Source of the DNA: Cyclina sinensis
Lineage: Eukaryota; Mollusca; Bivalvia; Venerida; Veneridae
DNA: 64,000 bases
Reading direction: 5' to 3'
Assembly: GCA_012932295.1 (NCBI GenBank)
Contig: JAAONU010000019.1
Span: 22,763,908-22,827,907, forward strand
Of the stretch, positions 1-12,600 are shown piece after piece (positions within the stretch are counted from its first letter, which is position 1; each line of letters begins with the position of its first letter). Under the pieces are notes generated by a model. That model was not told the DNA's origin and did not search any database. It saw only the letters and a list, made by a program, of their open reading frames with translations. The translations under genes and the position numbers were made by a program.

Positions 1-2335
1 AAAGATGTTTATGACTCTTGTCATTATGAATTTTGGATGGATTTATGATGACTTGGTATGACTGTGGGAAATATGTCGGAATGACCATGAATATATGATG
101 TTTAGAGTTCTTTGACAGCCCTTTACATTCTTTCTTTGAAACAAGGGTCAAACTAACAGCTGTTGGTGATGTAGTAGCAATTATATGTCAGGAGGAATTG
201 GTTGGATATTGTAGAGGGAGAGATCATATTCAAGATAAACTACTACAGTGTTTACCTCGGGTCCCTTTGTTCAATAAAACCAGACGCAGTTCAGGCTTAT
301 GTCAAGATCTGAATGAAATTAACTGGAGGTGCAAAAAATGTACATGTTCCATAAAAGTCTTGTTTCCCAAAATTGATGTTTTACCCCTTCGAAGATCCTT
401 GTCCTTGCACCTCGGCCCTTTCCTAGGCCCTTTCCCAAGTTTTAGTCATGAATTACAGAGTAGTTTGTAAAGAAAGAGGGATTTTTTTTCTAAGGAGATG
501 TACTTAACAGATACAGGACTTAGATTTTAACAGTAATGTTCTACTTCCAAGAATGAAGGTTTTGTCCATGATATTTTAAGATGCTTGTCCTGAGTTTTAT
601 ATTTGCTTTATTGATATAGTCTTTTTGTATTCATAATGCTAGTTTGATGTCTTTGGCAATGTGTCTTGTGATTGTATCTTAGAGAAGCAGCATTATTACT
701 GGAAAAGAGTATATCACCTGCATGAGCCAGAACATATATATCTCTGGTGGATATTTGTATAAATAGTAAAGGTAAAGTCACTGCAGAGGTGTACACTTTG
801 ATGATATGAAGATGTTCATTACAGGACCAAACCAGCTGTTTAATTCATCATGTAATTTGAGATGGTACAGTTTCTTTGTGAAGTTCACAATTTTGTTACT
901 GTTACAAATTATTTATGCTCTTTTTAAGAAAATGAATGGTGTGCTCCAATTTTGACATTGCTAAATCTCAGGGTCTGTTAATTCCTATTGAACCCTTGTA
1001 ATTTATTGCTTGGCCCCTTTCAACCGTAAGAGATAAACTTGAACAAGTGTGATAACAGCCAAATACAGCCAGTTTGTTTAGTATCATTGTATCGGCATTT
1101 ATCTTTTGTTTTGAGAAATAAAAGACCATGTATGTTCCTATCTATAAAATCAGCATTGTGCTATACCCTGTTAATAGTTTGCTAAAATAATATGACTCAA
1201 ACTTTATATATTTTGTGTAAAATCTTACAGAAAACAGTTATTCTGAGTGTCCTATATTTTTCTCCAAATCAGTTCAAAAAAGGGGAGAGATAAATAAGGG
1301 TAATGAACTACTAATCCTAGGATTTCACAGGGCCTGGTACAAAATAATTCGAAGTTCTGTTAAATACAATCATTAAAGTTTAAAGTAAATAAAAAATGCA
1401 TAGTGGTAACCGTTGAATGATTAAATTGTTTCGGAATGTTGTAATACTGTGAAACATAGTGTTGTAGTAACTTGTTGTCAATTGTCACTTAGGCTTTCAT
1501 TAAGGTTGTCTGTGGTCAAGGTCACTGTTACCCAAAGATAGAGAAAAGGTTTCCAGTCACTTACTTCACTTCAGAGTGTTGTAATGCACTGAAAACTTGA
1601 TGTGTGTGGCAGCTTGTATTCAGTTATGGCTGTAGTTTGGGATGTCCTGTTAGTTTTGTTGTTGTGACAAACTCTAAAATATTTAATTTTTTGCCACATT
1701 AAAAAAAAAAAATCAGAAGAACATTATAGTTAGTTGTGGCCCGCTGTTCAGATCTGTATTATTCTGACCATAAACTGAACTTTTGAAAGGTTATAACAGT
1801 ATGTAGGCAGCTTCCATTTCTGTCCTTACCATCTGAACACAGTAGTTTAATGTCTTGACTTCACTAAATCCATCTAAACATAGAAAGAGGATTAAAAAGT
1901 TTCCTGTCAACTATCATATAAGCTGATTAAAATGTCTTCATATAACAGAGGGTGGCCGTGATTTGTTAATGCTCTCAGTAAGAAGCAAAGCTGGATATTA
2001 CGATTTAGCTGCAGGGCTGAGCTTGAAACTTTTTAGTCACATGTAGAAAAGGAAGAATTTCTTGACTGCTTTGTGCTGCTTTTTTTCATGCTTCCTGAAT
2101 AAAATGGATCATACACAATGTGATGGCTTTCATACCTGAGAGCAATTTGTGCAGATATAGGTGTAAATTTTCAACTGTAAAATGTTGGAAATTAAAAAAA
2201 AGTCGGATACCACTTTTTCAAAATGCTGAATTAAACCAAGTGACACAGTTTTTAACTGTTTGATGGCTGAAATGGTTGAGAAAAACTTCACAGAATAATT
2301 TTGCCTTGAAGGTACTCTAGTGCTTCACTCTTTAA
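1..2335. other. No recognisable gene
   Basis: AT-rich sequence without a convincing coding exon. AATAAA occurs near 1116 and 2099. It may be the 3' end of an upstream gene or the 5' flank or first intron of CLUH; neither can be decided here. Confidence 0.5.
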
Positions 2336-2574
2336 CCCTTTACTCCATAGATACGTGTTTTAACGCATATGCGACCAATGCAGATCCAGATCAGCCTGCA
2401 CATCCGTGCAGTCTGATCAGGATCGCCACTGTTCGCTTTTCAGTCAGAAATACTTTTATGGAGATATAAGCGAACAGTGGAGATCCTGATCAGACTGCAC
2501 GGATGTGCAGGCTGATCTGGATCTGCATTGGTCGCATATGCGTTAAAACACGTATCTATGGAGTAAAGGGTTAA
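2332..2574. mobile_element. TTAA foldback MITE, near-perfect 103-bp arms
   Basis: The element body (2336-2570, 235 bp) begins CCCTTTACTCCATAG and ends with its complement CTATGGAGTAAAGGG. The two arms of 103 bp match with one mismatch (gatcGcca against gatcTcca) around a loop of about 29 bp. It is flanked by TTAA on both sides, the target duplication of piggyBac-type transposons. The arms contain an inner palindrome, CTGCACATCCGTGCAG. No coding capacity; non-autonomous. Confidence 0.85.
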
Positions 2575-2735
2575 GACCATACTTGGAATTCTTATCTTTT
2601 CTCTAAATGTATATTTTTTTATTGTAAAAGTAGTCAAAGGAGGATATTGTATTCACATCATCTAGCATCCAGGGTGCTCAGAAAAGTTGAGAGAAGGGGA
2701 GTGCTTTAAAGGTACAAATACAAAGCCTATTGTCT

Positions 2736-3065
2736 AGTTCAAGACACAAGAAAAGTTTGTGAAATCGGAACCAGAAGTTTATTTTGCTCTAGTTCAAGAT
2801 GCAAGAAAAGTTTGTGAAATCGAAACTGGAAGTTTATTTTGCTTTAGTTCAAGACACAAGAAAAGTTTGTAAAATCAAAACCAGAAGTTTATTTTGCTCT
2901 AGTTCAAGACACAAGAAAAGTTTGTAAAATCAAAACCAGAAGTTTATTTTGCTCTAGTTCAAGACACAAGAAAAGTTTGTAAAATCAAAACCGGAAGTTT
3001 ATTTTGCTGTAGTTCAAGATGCAAGAAAAGTTTGTAAAATTGAAACCAGAAATTTATTTTGTAAG
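2736..3065 (+). repeat. 55-bp tandem repeat, six copies
   Basis: Units begin AGTTCAAGACACAAGAAAAG at 2736, 2791, 2846, 2901, 2956 and 3011, each followed by a variant of tttgtgaaatcgaaacc and AGAAGTTTATTTTGCT. Copies 3 to 5 are almost identical; the last decays after 3050. Confidence 0.92.
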
Positions 3066-3682
3066 ACAGAAGTTAAGTCTGTATAAAAAAAAACGGAAAA
3101 GAAACAGCGATACAAAAACATGTCAATTTACAAATTTTATACTGCAAAGAAAGGGCGCCTATTCATTTGCAGGTCAAAAGACATGTGAGGGGCACTTATA
3201 GGGGCATGGATGCCAGGTGGGATGAATATGCAAATATTGTAACCATAACATTATGGTAACATTGTTTCAATATTTTGCCTGGAAAAAATGCATTAAAGTA
3301 CCTAAGTTACAAATTATGATAAGGACAGAGGATTTTTATCTGGCTAGATTAAGAAATATTCAAAATCAAAGATAAGAGCCTGTTCCAGGAATTGTATGCA
3401 CTGCAGGATCAATATCTTCTGATGACAGATTTTAACTTTAACTTCAAAGATTTTGAGAGCCAGAAATTGTCCTGTAGTTTATGTGAGATTTTAAGTTGAA
3501 AACTTGAGGCGTTTATAAAAAGTAGCAGGTCTGTGTGTTGCTTGTGGAAGACAGGTGGTGGTTTACATGTATGTGTAGAGATATTTAAATGAGCTGGCTG
3601 TCTAGAAAGAAAAAAACTGATGTGGGGCAGAGTTAAAACAGGATTTTTATTTACGTTCCAATATTTTTGTGTCTGTTTCCAG

Positions 3683-3696
3683 TTGAAGTAGTGAGA
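3683..3696 (+). other. CLUH: CLUH 5' UTR end or further coding, in the first recognised exon
   Basis: A splice acceptor (gtctgtttccag) ends at 3682, and 14 nt separate it from the chosen ATG at 3697. No stop occurs in frame between the acceptor and the ATG, so these bases could be coding if an upstream exon supplies an earlier start. No promoter or first exon could be recognised in 1-3682. Confidence 0.55.
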
Positions 3697-6600
3697 ATGA
3701 ATGGAGAGTCTGCACACTTGAATGGTGACATGGATTCAACAGAAAAAGTGGAGGTTACAGATGGAGTGAAGGAAGAACAGACAGAAGAGGATGGACAGAA
3801 AGAAAGTGATGAAAACAAAGACCAGGAGGTTCTATTGATACAGGATACTGGCTTTAATGTTACCATTATGTGCCCTGGAGTGGAAGAGTTTGAATTGCCA
3901 GTATGTTAATTTTGTGTCTTGTAATTTTGTAATTGTGTGCATAGGGATGCGGAATCATTATTTGTTTTGCCGTAATACATATTATAAGCCTATAAGGTCG
4001 TGTTTGAATTTTCTGTTGTATATTCAGAGCATTGTCAATAGCAAACAGAACCATAACATGCACATTTGAATACTATGTAAAAGGAGCAGTTTTTGTTAGA
4101 ACCTAAAGTATAATTGATTTCAAGTACTTGACTTAATAGATTAAGAGATGAGGATAAGCATGGCAATATAACACCGCCAACATTAAGCATTGTCTTCAGA
4201 AACATGTATTGTGTTTTTGAGTAAGAACTTTTTAAAGAGTATTTTTAAAGAAACTGGTTGCATGCAGATTTTTTTTTTTCTATTTAAGGTGAGCTCAATG
4301 GAACTAGTACAAGAGATTCACCAGGTGTTAATGGACAGAGAAGATACTTGTCACAGGACGTGCTTCTCCCTCCAGCTGGATGGACAGACACTTGATAATT
4401 TTGCAGAATTGAAAACCATTGAAGCATTGAAAGAGGGGTCTGTTATCAAAGTGGTTGAAGGTAAATAGCTAGTGAGCATTGGTTTAAAGCTGGTACAGCA
4501 ATATATAAGCTTTCTTGTTTGGAAAAGGTTTCTGGTTGAATCAAAGGCAGATATAGCATTGATAAGTTTTATAGTCGTATTCTTTAAGACGGATTGGTAA
4601 TCTTAACCTGAGATAAATAACAAAATGTAATACCCCCTCCCCCATTCTCAACTAAATATCCATCAAGACAGAGTCACTACTTCAGACATTCTGTCCAGAG
4701 TGACTGGTCACCTTAACCTGAGATAAAAAGTAAATTCTTATATACACACCCATCCCTATCAAAGAAAAATTATCAAGACATAGAGTCACTACATCTCAGA
4801 GCTGTAAATAAGATGTTGACTTAAAGTATTTTACCCCAAGTTTTGTCTTTTGAAACTGGTAAACTTATTGAAAGGGTAGCCAATATAAAAACATATATGT
4901 ACATTTATTTGTTGTAAATTTACTTTTTTGCACTTTTATATGTTCAGATATGTACTTTTTTTTTATAACTGTACAAACACACTTCTGAATATCTGATAAT
5001 AAATCCATACTCAATTTTTTGTATGAAATTTTATAGCCATTCAGACAGCAGTTCTTTAGTTGCATAATAAATGGTTCGGAAAAAGGCCTTTATCATCTTC
5101 ACTCACCTGAATTCCACAGTCTACGTCATTATCTGAATCATACATAACATTACTACTACACCCTGGTTTTTCTGATTATTTTTTCTCAGCCACCACATGC
5201 TCGGCACAATTACTTTGTCTTTCAATGTTGTTTTTATGAACATTTGTTGACCCCTTATTAACCCATATACTGTTCACTTTCTGCTCCATACATACACCAC
5301 ATTTAAGACGTATATCATACCCTTTTTGGTCAACACCCAACCACAGAAATCTACAAATCAAGCCCTCGATCGTTTTCAGAGAAACATTTTTGACCGACGT
5401 GATGCTTGCGTTTTTTATCCAGTTTATCAATAGATTCGGAAATATGATCAAACCAAAAATGTTTTTTATTACAGTAGAATACTCTGCATTTTTATCTCTG
5501 CAAGAAATGCAGTATGGAAGGGTTGCTTTGGTCACCGGCTGTTCATTACTGGTAGCCATTATTTTTAATGGCGGACTTGATTACAATTTTGAAACTAGAC
5601 AATTTACACCATTTTAGACAATTTAGCAGTTTCTGTTAAAAACTTGACTGGTCACCTTAACCTGAGATAAAAGAGAAATTTTACTTTTCCTCAAAAATAA
5701 ATATCCATCAAGGCATAGACTCCCTATGTCAGTTACATTTTGTTGCAGTGCTAATGTTCTCATAAATTAAATGTCAGTTAAATGTACCAGTCACATTCTG
5801 TTAAGACTCTTAAAAAGAGTGACTAGTCGTCTTAACCAGAGCTAAAAAGTAAATTGTTATATACCTCCTCAAATAAGTATCTATCAAGGTATAGAGTCAC
5901 TAGAATTCTTTTTCTTTGTTACAGAGCAAAATTTATGTTCTCGTAAATTAAATGTCATTTTAATGTACTAGTCAAATTCCGTTAAGAGTGACTGGTCATC
6001 TTTACCTGAGCTAAAAAGTAAATTGTTATACACCTCCTCAGATACATGTAAGTATCTATCAAGGTATAGAGTCACTACTTCAGTTAATTTTTGTTAAAGG
6101 GCTAATATTCTCGTTAATTAAATGTCATTTTAATACATTTTAATGTACCAGTCACATTCTCTTAAGGGTAACTAGTAACCTTCATCTTAGATTAAAAAGA
6201 TATTATTATATACGTGTTCACATTAATATCTATCAAGGCAAAGAGTCACTTTGTGGCTGGTCACATTAACCTGAGATACAGGGTAAATTCTGACATTCAC
6301 TCCCTCCCTTTCCAAATAAATATGGTATCTATCGAGACATAGAGTTTTACATCAGTTATATTATGTTGCAGTGCTAATGTTCTCGTATACTAAACGTCAG
6401 TATTATGCACCAGTCACATTCTGTTAATAGAGTGACTGGTCACCTTAACCTGAGATACAGAGTTAATTCTGACATTCACTCCCTCCCCTCCCAAATAAAT
6501 ATGGTATCTATGGAGACATAGAGTTACTACATCAGTTATATTGTGTTGCAGTGCTAATGTTCTCGTATACTAAACGTCAGTATTATGCACCAGTCACATT

Positions 6601-9600
6601 CTGTTTATAGAGTGACTGGTCACCTTAACCTGAGATACAGAATTAATTCTGACATTCACTCCCTCCCCTCCCAAATAAATATGGTATCTATGGAGACATA
6701 GAGTTACTACATCAGTTATATTGTGTTGCAGTGCTAATGTTCTCGTATACTAAACGTCAGTATTATGCACTAGTCACTTTCTGTTTATAGAGTGACTGGG
6801 AGTGACTGGTCACCTTAACCTGAGATACAGAGGAAATTCTAACATTCACACTCTCCTCTCCCAAATAAATATGGTATCTGTCGAGACATAGAGTTACTAC
6901 ATCAGTTTTATTGTGTTGCAGTGCTAATGTTCTCGTAAATTAAACGTCAGTATTATGCACCAGTCACATTCTGTTTATAGAGTGACTGGTCACCTTAACC
7001 TGAGATACAGAGTTAATTCTGACATTCACTCCCTCCCCTCCCAAATAAATATGGTATCTATCGAGACATAGAGTTACTACATCAGTTATATTGTGTTGCA
7101 GTGCTAATGTTCTCGTATACTAAACGTCAGTATTATGCACCAGTCACTTTCTGTTTATAGAGTGACTGGTCACCTTAACCTGAGATACAGAGAAAATTCT
7201 GACATTCACGCCTTACCTTTCCAAATAAATATGGTTTCTATCGAGACATAGAGTTACTACATCAGTTATATTGTGTTGCAGTGCTAATGTTCTCGTAAAT
7301 TAAACGTCAGTATTATGCACCAGTCACATTCTGTTTATAGAGTGACTGGTCACCTTAACCTGAGATACAGAGAAAATTCTAACATTCACACCCTCCCCTC
7401 CCATATAAATATTGTATCTGTCTAAACATAGAGTTACTACATAATTACATTATGTTGCAGTGCTAATGTTCTTGTAAATTAAACGTCAGTATTATGCACC
7501 AGTCACATTCTGTTTATAGAGTGACTGGTCACCTTAACCTGAGATACAGAGATAATTCTGATATTCACTCCCTCACCTCCCAAATAAATATGGTATCTGT
7601 CGAGACATAGAGTTACTACATCAGTTATATTATGTTGCAGTGCTAATGTTCTCGTAAATTAAACGTCAGTATTATGCACCAGTCACATTCTGTTTATAGA
7701 GTGACTGGTCACCTTTACCTGAGATACAGAGATAATTCTGACATTCACTCCCTCCCCTCCCAAATAAATATGGTATCTATCGAGACATAGAGTTACTACA
7801 TCAGTTATATTATGTTGCAGTGCTAATGTTCTCGTAAATTAAACGTCAGTATTATGCACCAGTCACATTCTGTTTATAGAGTGACTGGTCACCTTAACCT
7901 GAGATACAGAGATAATTCTGACATTCACTCCCTCTCCTCCCAAATAAATATGGTATCTATCGAGACATAGAGTTACTACATCAGTTATATTGTGTTGCAG
8001 TGCTAATGTTCTCGTATACTAAATGTCAGTATTATGCACCAGTCGCATTCTGTTTATAGAGTGACTGGTCACCTTAACCTGAGATACAGAGATAATTCAG
8101 ACATTCACGCCTTCCCTTTCAAATAAATATGGTATCTATCAAGACATAGAGTTACTACATCAGTTATACTGTGTTGCAGTGTTAATGTTCTTGTAAATTA
8201 AACGTCAGTATTATGCACCAGTCGCATTCTGTTTATAGAGTGACTGGTCACCTTAACCTGAGATACAGAGATAATTCTGACATTCACTCCCTCCCCTCCC
8301 AAATAAATATGGTATCTATCAAGACATAGAGTTACTACATCAGTTATATTGTGTTGCAGTGCTAATGTTCTCCTATACTAAACATCAGTATTATGCACCA
8401 GTCGCATTATGTTTATAGAGTGACTGGTCACCTTAACCTGAGATACAGAGTTAATTCTGACATTCACTCCCTCTCCTCCCAAATAAATATGGTATCTATC
8501 AAGACATAGAGTTACTACATCGGTTATATTGTGTTGCAGTGCTAATGTTCTTATAAATAAAACGTCAGTATTATGCACCAATCACATTCTGTTTAGAGTG
8601 ACTGGTCCTCTTTACCTGAGATACAGAGAAAATTCTGACATTCACGCCTTACCTTTCCAAATAAATATGGTTTCTATCAAGACATAGAGTTACTACATCA
8701 CTTATATTGTGTTGCAGTGCTAATGTTCTCGTAAATTAAACGTCAGTATTATGCACCAGTCACATTCTGTTAATAGAGTGACTGGTCACCTTAACCTGAG
8801 ATACAGAAAAAATTCTGACATTCAAGCCTTCCCTTTCCAAATAAATATGGTGTGTATTGAGATATAGAGTTACTACATCAGTTATATTATGTTGCAGTGC
8901 TAATGTTCTCGTATACTAAACATCAGTATTATGCACCAGTCAAATTCTGTTTATAGATTATAGAGTGACTGGTCACCTTAACCGGAGATAAAGAGAAACT
9001 TCTGACATTCACGCCTTCTCTTTCCAAATGGTATCTGTCGAGACAAAGAGTTACTACAGCAGTTTTATTGTGCTGCAGTGCTAATGTTCTTGTAAATTAA
9101 ACATTCACGTAAATGCCAGTATTATGCACCAGCCACATTCTGTTTAAGAGTGACTGGTCACCTTAACTGGAGATAAAGAGTAAATTGAGTTCTTATTAAC
9201 AAACTGATTGAATTGGTTGCTTCGTTGGATAGATGATGCTAGTACTGCTAGTGAGAGGCAACTGAATTTTTATCATTTTAACATTTTTATTATTTTAGTT
9301 GTGTCAGTGATTCTTATATTTGAACTGGCATTCATTTCAGAACCATACACAATTCGTGAGGCTCGTATTCATCTGAGACATATCCGAGACTTGCTCAAGT
9401 CTGTGGATCCAGGAGATGCTTATGCAGGTGTTGATTGTAACTCTGTGTCCTTTCTGAATATCATCACAGCAGGGGATATTCTAGGTTAGATCATATTTTG
9501 TATTTCATTTCTGGCTACAAATACAGTAGTCCCATTAGGAATTTTGTAACACCGTTATTTAGTCTTACATTTATGTAGGTGCAACAGCTGTTGTTATAAG

Positions 9601-12600
9601 ATCTGGTGTAATACATTGGCTGTAATGTTCAAGTGAAACTTCCTTTGCTGTGTAAATTATTGACTTGCTCATTGATAATCTACAGTCCTGAGTCCAATTC
9701 TACTGTCAACACAGAAAGAAAAGACGATGGTCATAAAGCTAAATACTTACAGGTGTGCAGTCAAATATTGTAAACTGACACCTCAGAATTTTACAAGCCA
9801 CAGGCCTCAAACCTGTTGTTTATTTGGCTGACTGAACCTTACCTGACTTAGTACTTGAAATACAATTTCAATTTAACAGAACTTGAGCCCATGTTATATT
9901 CACTGATGAAGTATACAAACTAACTTACTATTTCTTGAGTAGGTTTGTTACTTGTAGCCAAGTTGCAAATTCCTTTTAGGAAATACTTCTTTTTCCTTCT
10001 TACATTTTTTTTAACCTTTCAGAGAAGAAAGTTTACAAACCAGACTCTGTGGACTGTACACCACCAGATTACATCATGCCAGGCAGCAAAGATAGACCAC
10101 TGTTACCTCTTCATCCAAATATCAAGGACTTAAAGGTCAGTTTTGCTATAATCTGTTTAAAACTTTGTGAACAGTGTAAAGTATGTGTCTTCGTAGAGCT
10201 GAATTGTGAAGGAAATACAGACTTATTTTTGTATTTGACTTAGACTCATTTATTTTACATCGATTGCGATACAAGTTCTTACAACTTAGATTCATCACGC
10301 CCGATGACTGCTTCCTGGGTTTCATACCAGTATTCGCGCAGCATGGAGGAATGTGAAGTTCGTGAGAGAATCTCACCTCTGACGGGATTCGAACCCGCGA
10401 CCTTCGGATCCGGAGTCCTGCGCTCTACCCCTTGACCACGATGCCTCCTCATTTTTTGTATTTGACTAAACAACACAAGCTTATTTATACTTCTGCTATC
10501 CCATTGGCCTTGTGGTTAGTGCATCTGACTAAGAGTCGGGGGGAACAGCATTTGATCCCTGGCTCGGCCTGCCCCAGTATGACCTCTGTTGTTGAAAGGG
10601 GAACCAAAGCTAAGTATATGCTAATACCATTTAATAATAGCTTTTGATGAAGACACATATTCAACCACTTGCATTGATTTTTGTTCATGAAACAAGTTTG
10701 TGTTAAAATTTAGTTTTTTTGATGATACTTTTACTTGGTTTTTATTATTTTGTTGTAGACTCCACCTTGTTTGAAAGTGTTGACTCTTAGTGGATGGAAT
10801 CCACCTCCGGGAAACAGAAAAATGCATGGTATGTTGTAACAAAGTTTTTGCATGTACATTTTCCTTCTTATTATATATAAAATCTAGAAAAATCCAAGAT
10901 TCAGGTAAAAAAAAATGTAAACCCTTAATATGAGAGACTGAGATTGCTACAGAAACCTTGACCTTTTTAGAAATACTAAACAGAATATGATTTTGCAAAT
11001 GATCTGCAGAAATTCTGAATAAATGAATGCATTAGTAAAGGATATGTTCTTTCCTTATCATGTTAATTCTGCAAGTCTTTGAGGGTACATAATTAGATGA
11101 AAGGTTTTAAGATTATAGCCCTAACTTAAATGTGTGGTATAAGATATTTTCTGTGTATTACCATGTTGCGATGTGTTTCAGTGAATTGTTTTTTTCTTGT
11201 AGGAGATCTCATATACTTGTATGCAGTAACCCTGGAGGACAAAAAATATCACATCACAGCTTCCACAAGAGGATTCTTTGTTAACCAGTAAGTTGTTTTT
11301 GAAATATTTGAGTAGAAAAAAAAGATAAAATTTCTTTGATGATTTGAGCAGAACTGAGTTGTGAGATGTTTAGTATAATCTGAAAGTGTGAATCAAGGAA
11401 TAGTCAGAACTGAAGCATCATATTTAAGAAATCATATATCACTGACTTCTGATTAAATTAAATGTTTACGACTTATTCACACTGCCCATGTTTACATTAT
11501 ATATATTATTTTACAGGTTTATGTTTCTATTTTTAGGTGTACAGAAGATGTATTTAACCCCAAGGCTGCAGCACAGAAATTTCTGTCACATACACTAATA
11601 GAACTGCTAAATCAGGTGAGTGGTTGTAACAAAAGTCCTGTTATCCCCAGTTTGAAAAAAGAGTTCTAGGGCTTTTTGTCATATTTTTCTAGGTGTACCT
11701 GTTGTATGCTTTGGGAAATGCCCAAAATTTATTTATGATTGGTAAGAAAATGAGTTGATATCATTAGATGTCATTAGAATCTAAAAGAGATTTTAGATAC
11801 CATCATATCTTAAAAGAGAGCTTTTTGATTTCATCAGAGCTTAAAAGAATGTTAAAGATGTCATAAGAGCCTAAATTGAAGCTTGATAGACCTTTATTGA
11901 CCAGTAACAGGGCTCAGGTATCACCAGTATTTACTTACTGTATGGTTAAATCTTTAACGCTTTTCCTGCTGGTGGCAATTTTCTTTGCCTTTGTGACCAG
12001 ATAATGGTCTGGACTATTCACCATTCAGTTGGTAAATTTTCAATAAGCACCCCCTGTAAACAAGTAATGGATCTGTCCAAATTGAGAGATGGATATGTCC
12101 ATTTACGATATTTAGCAGGCTAAGGGTTAATTCTGTCTTTCAGTTGAGTCCATCATTCAAGCGTAACTTTGCAATGCTGTTGAAGAAACGAGGACAGAAG
12201 CACCCTTTTGAGCGTGTTCCTACCCCGTACCAGGTGTATACATGGATGGCTCCTATACAAGAACATACTGTAGACTATATACGGGCCGAGGATGGTAAGT
12301 TTGAGTCATATGACATCTTTAGTAAATTGCTTTTTCACTATGTCACCACAAGTCAGAAAATGCAAAACATAAAATAATTTGAAAATAATTATAAGCAATC
12401 TACCTGTAATACTTTCTTGTTTGCCTATGAAATAGTGTGCACACAAATTTCAGTGCTGGTGCATTAATGATAGAGGTATTGCATAATTTGCTGGAATATT
12501 TCTGATAAACCCATGCATATTGTGATGGTTGAATAGTTCTCAAGGTTGTTTGGCCGAATGGAATTTACCTTAAATTTTTTGTGTTGTAAATGTGTGTTTT

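Noticed and set aside
198..470. 90-residue open frame near the left end
   Set aside because: No recognisable motif, no good splice or start context, and composition like non-coding DNA.
5390..5617. Plus-strand open frame in the satellite interruption
   Set aside because: Opposite strand of the CxxC frame, hydrophobic and without motif; the minus strand has better support.
8378..8581. Antisense open frame inside the satellite
   Set aside because: It is one satellite unit read backwards; neighbouring units do not keep it open.
10374..10448. Functional tRNA-Arg-like gene on the minus strand
   Set aside because: Box A and B are good, but the anticodon stem is imperfect and a shared SINE body follows.
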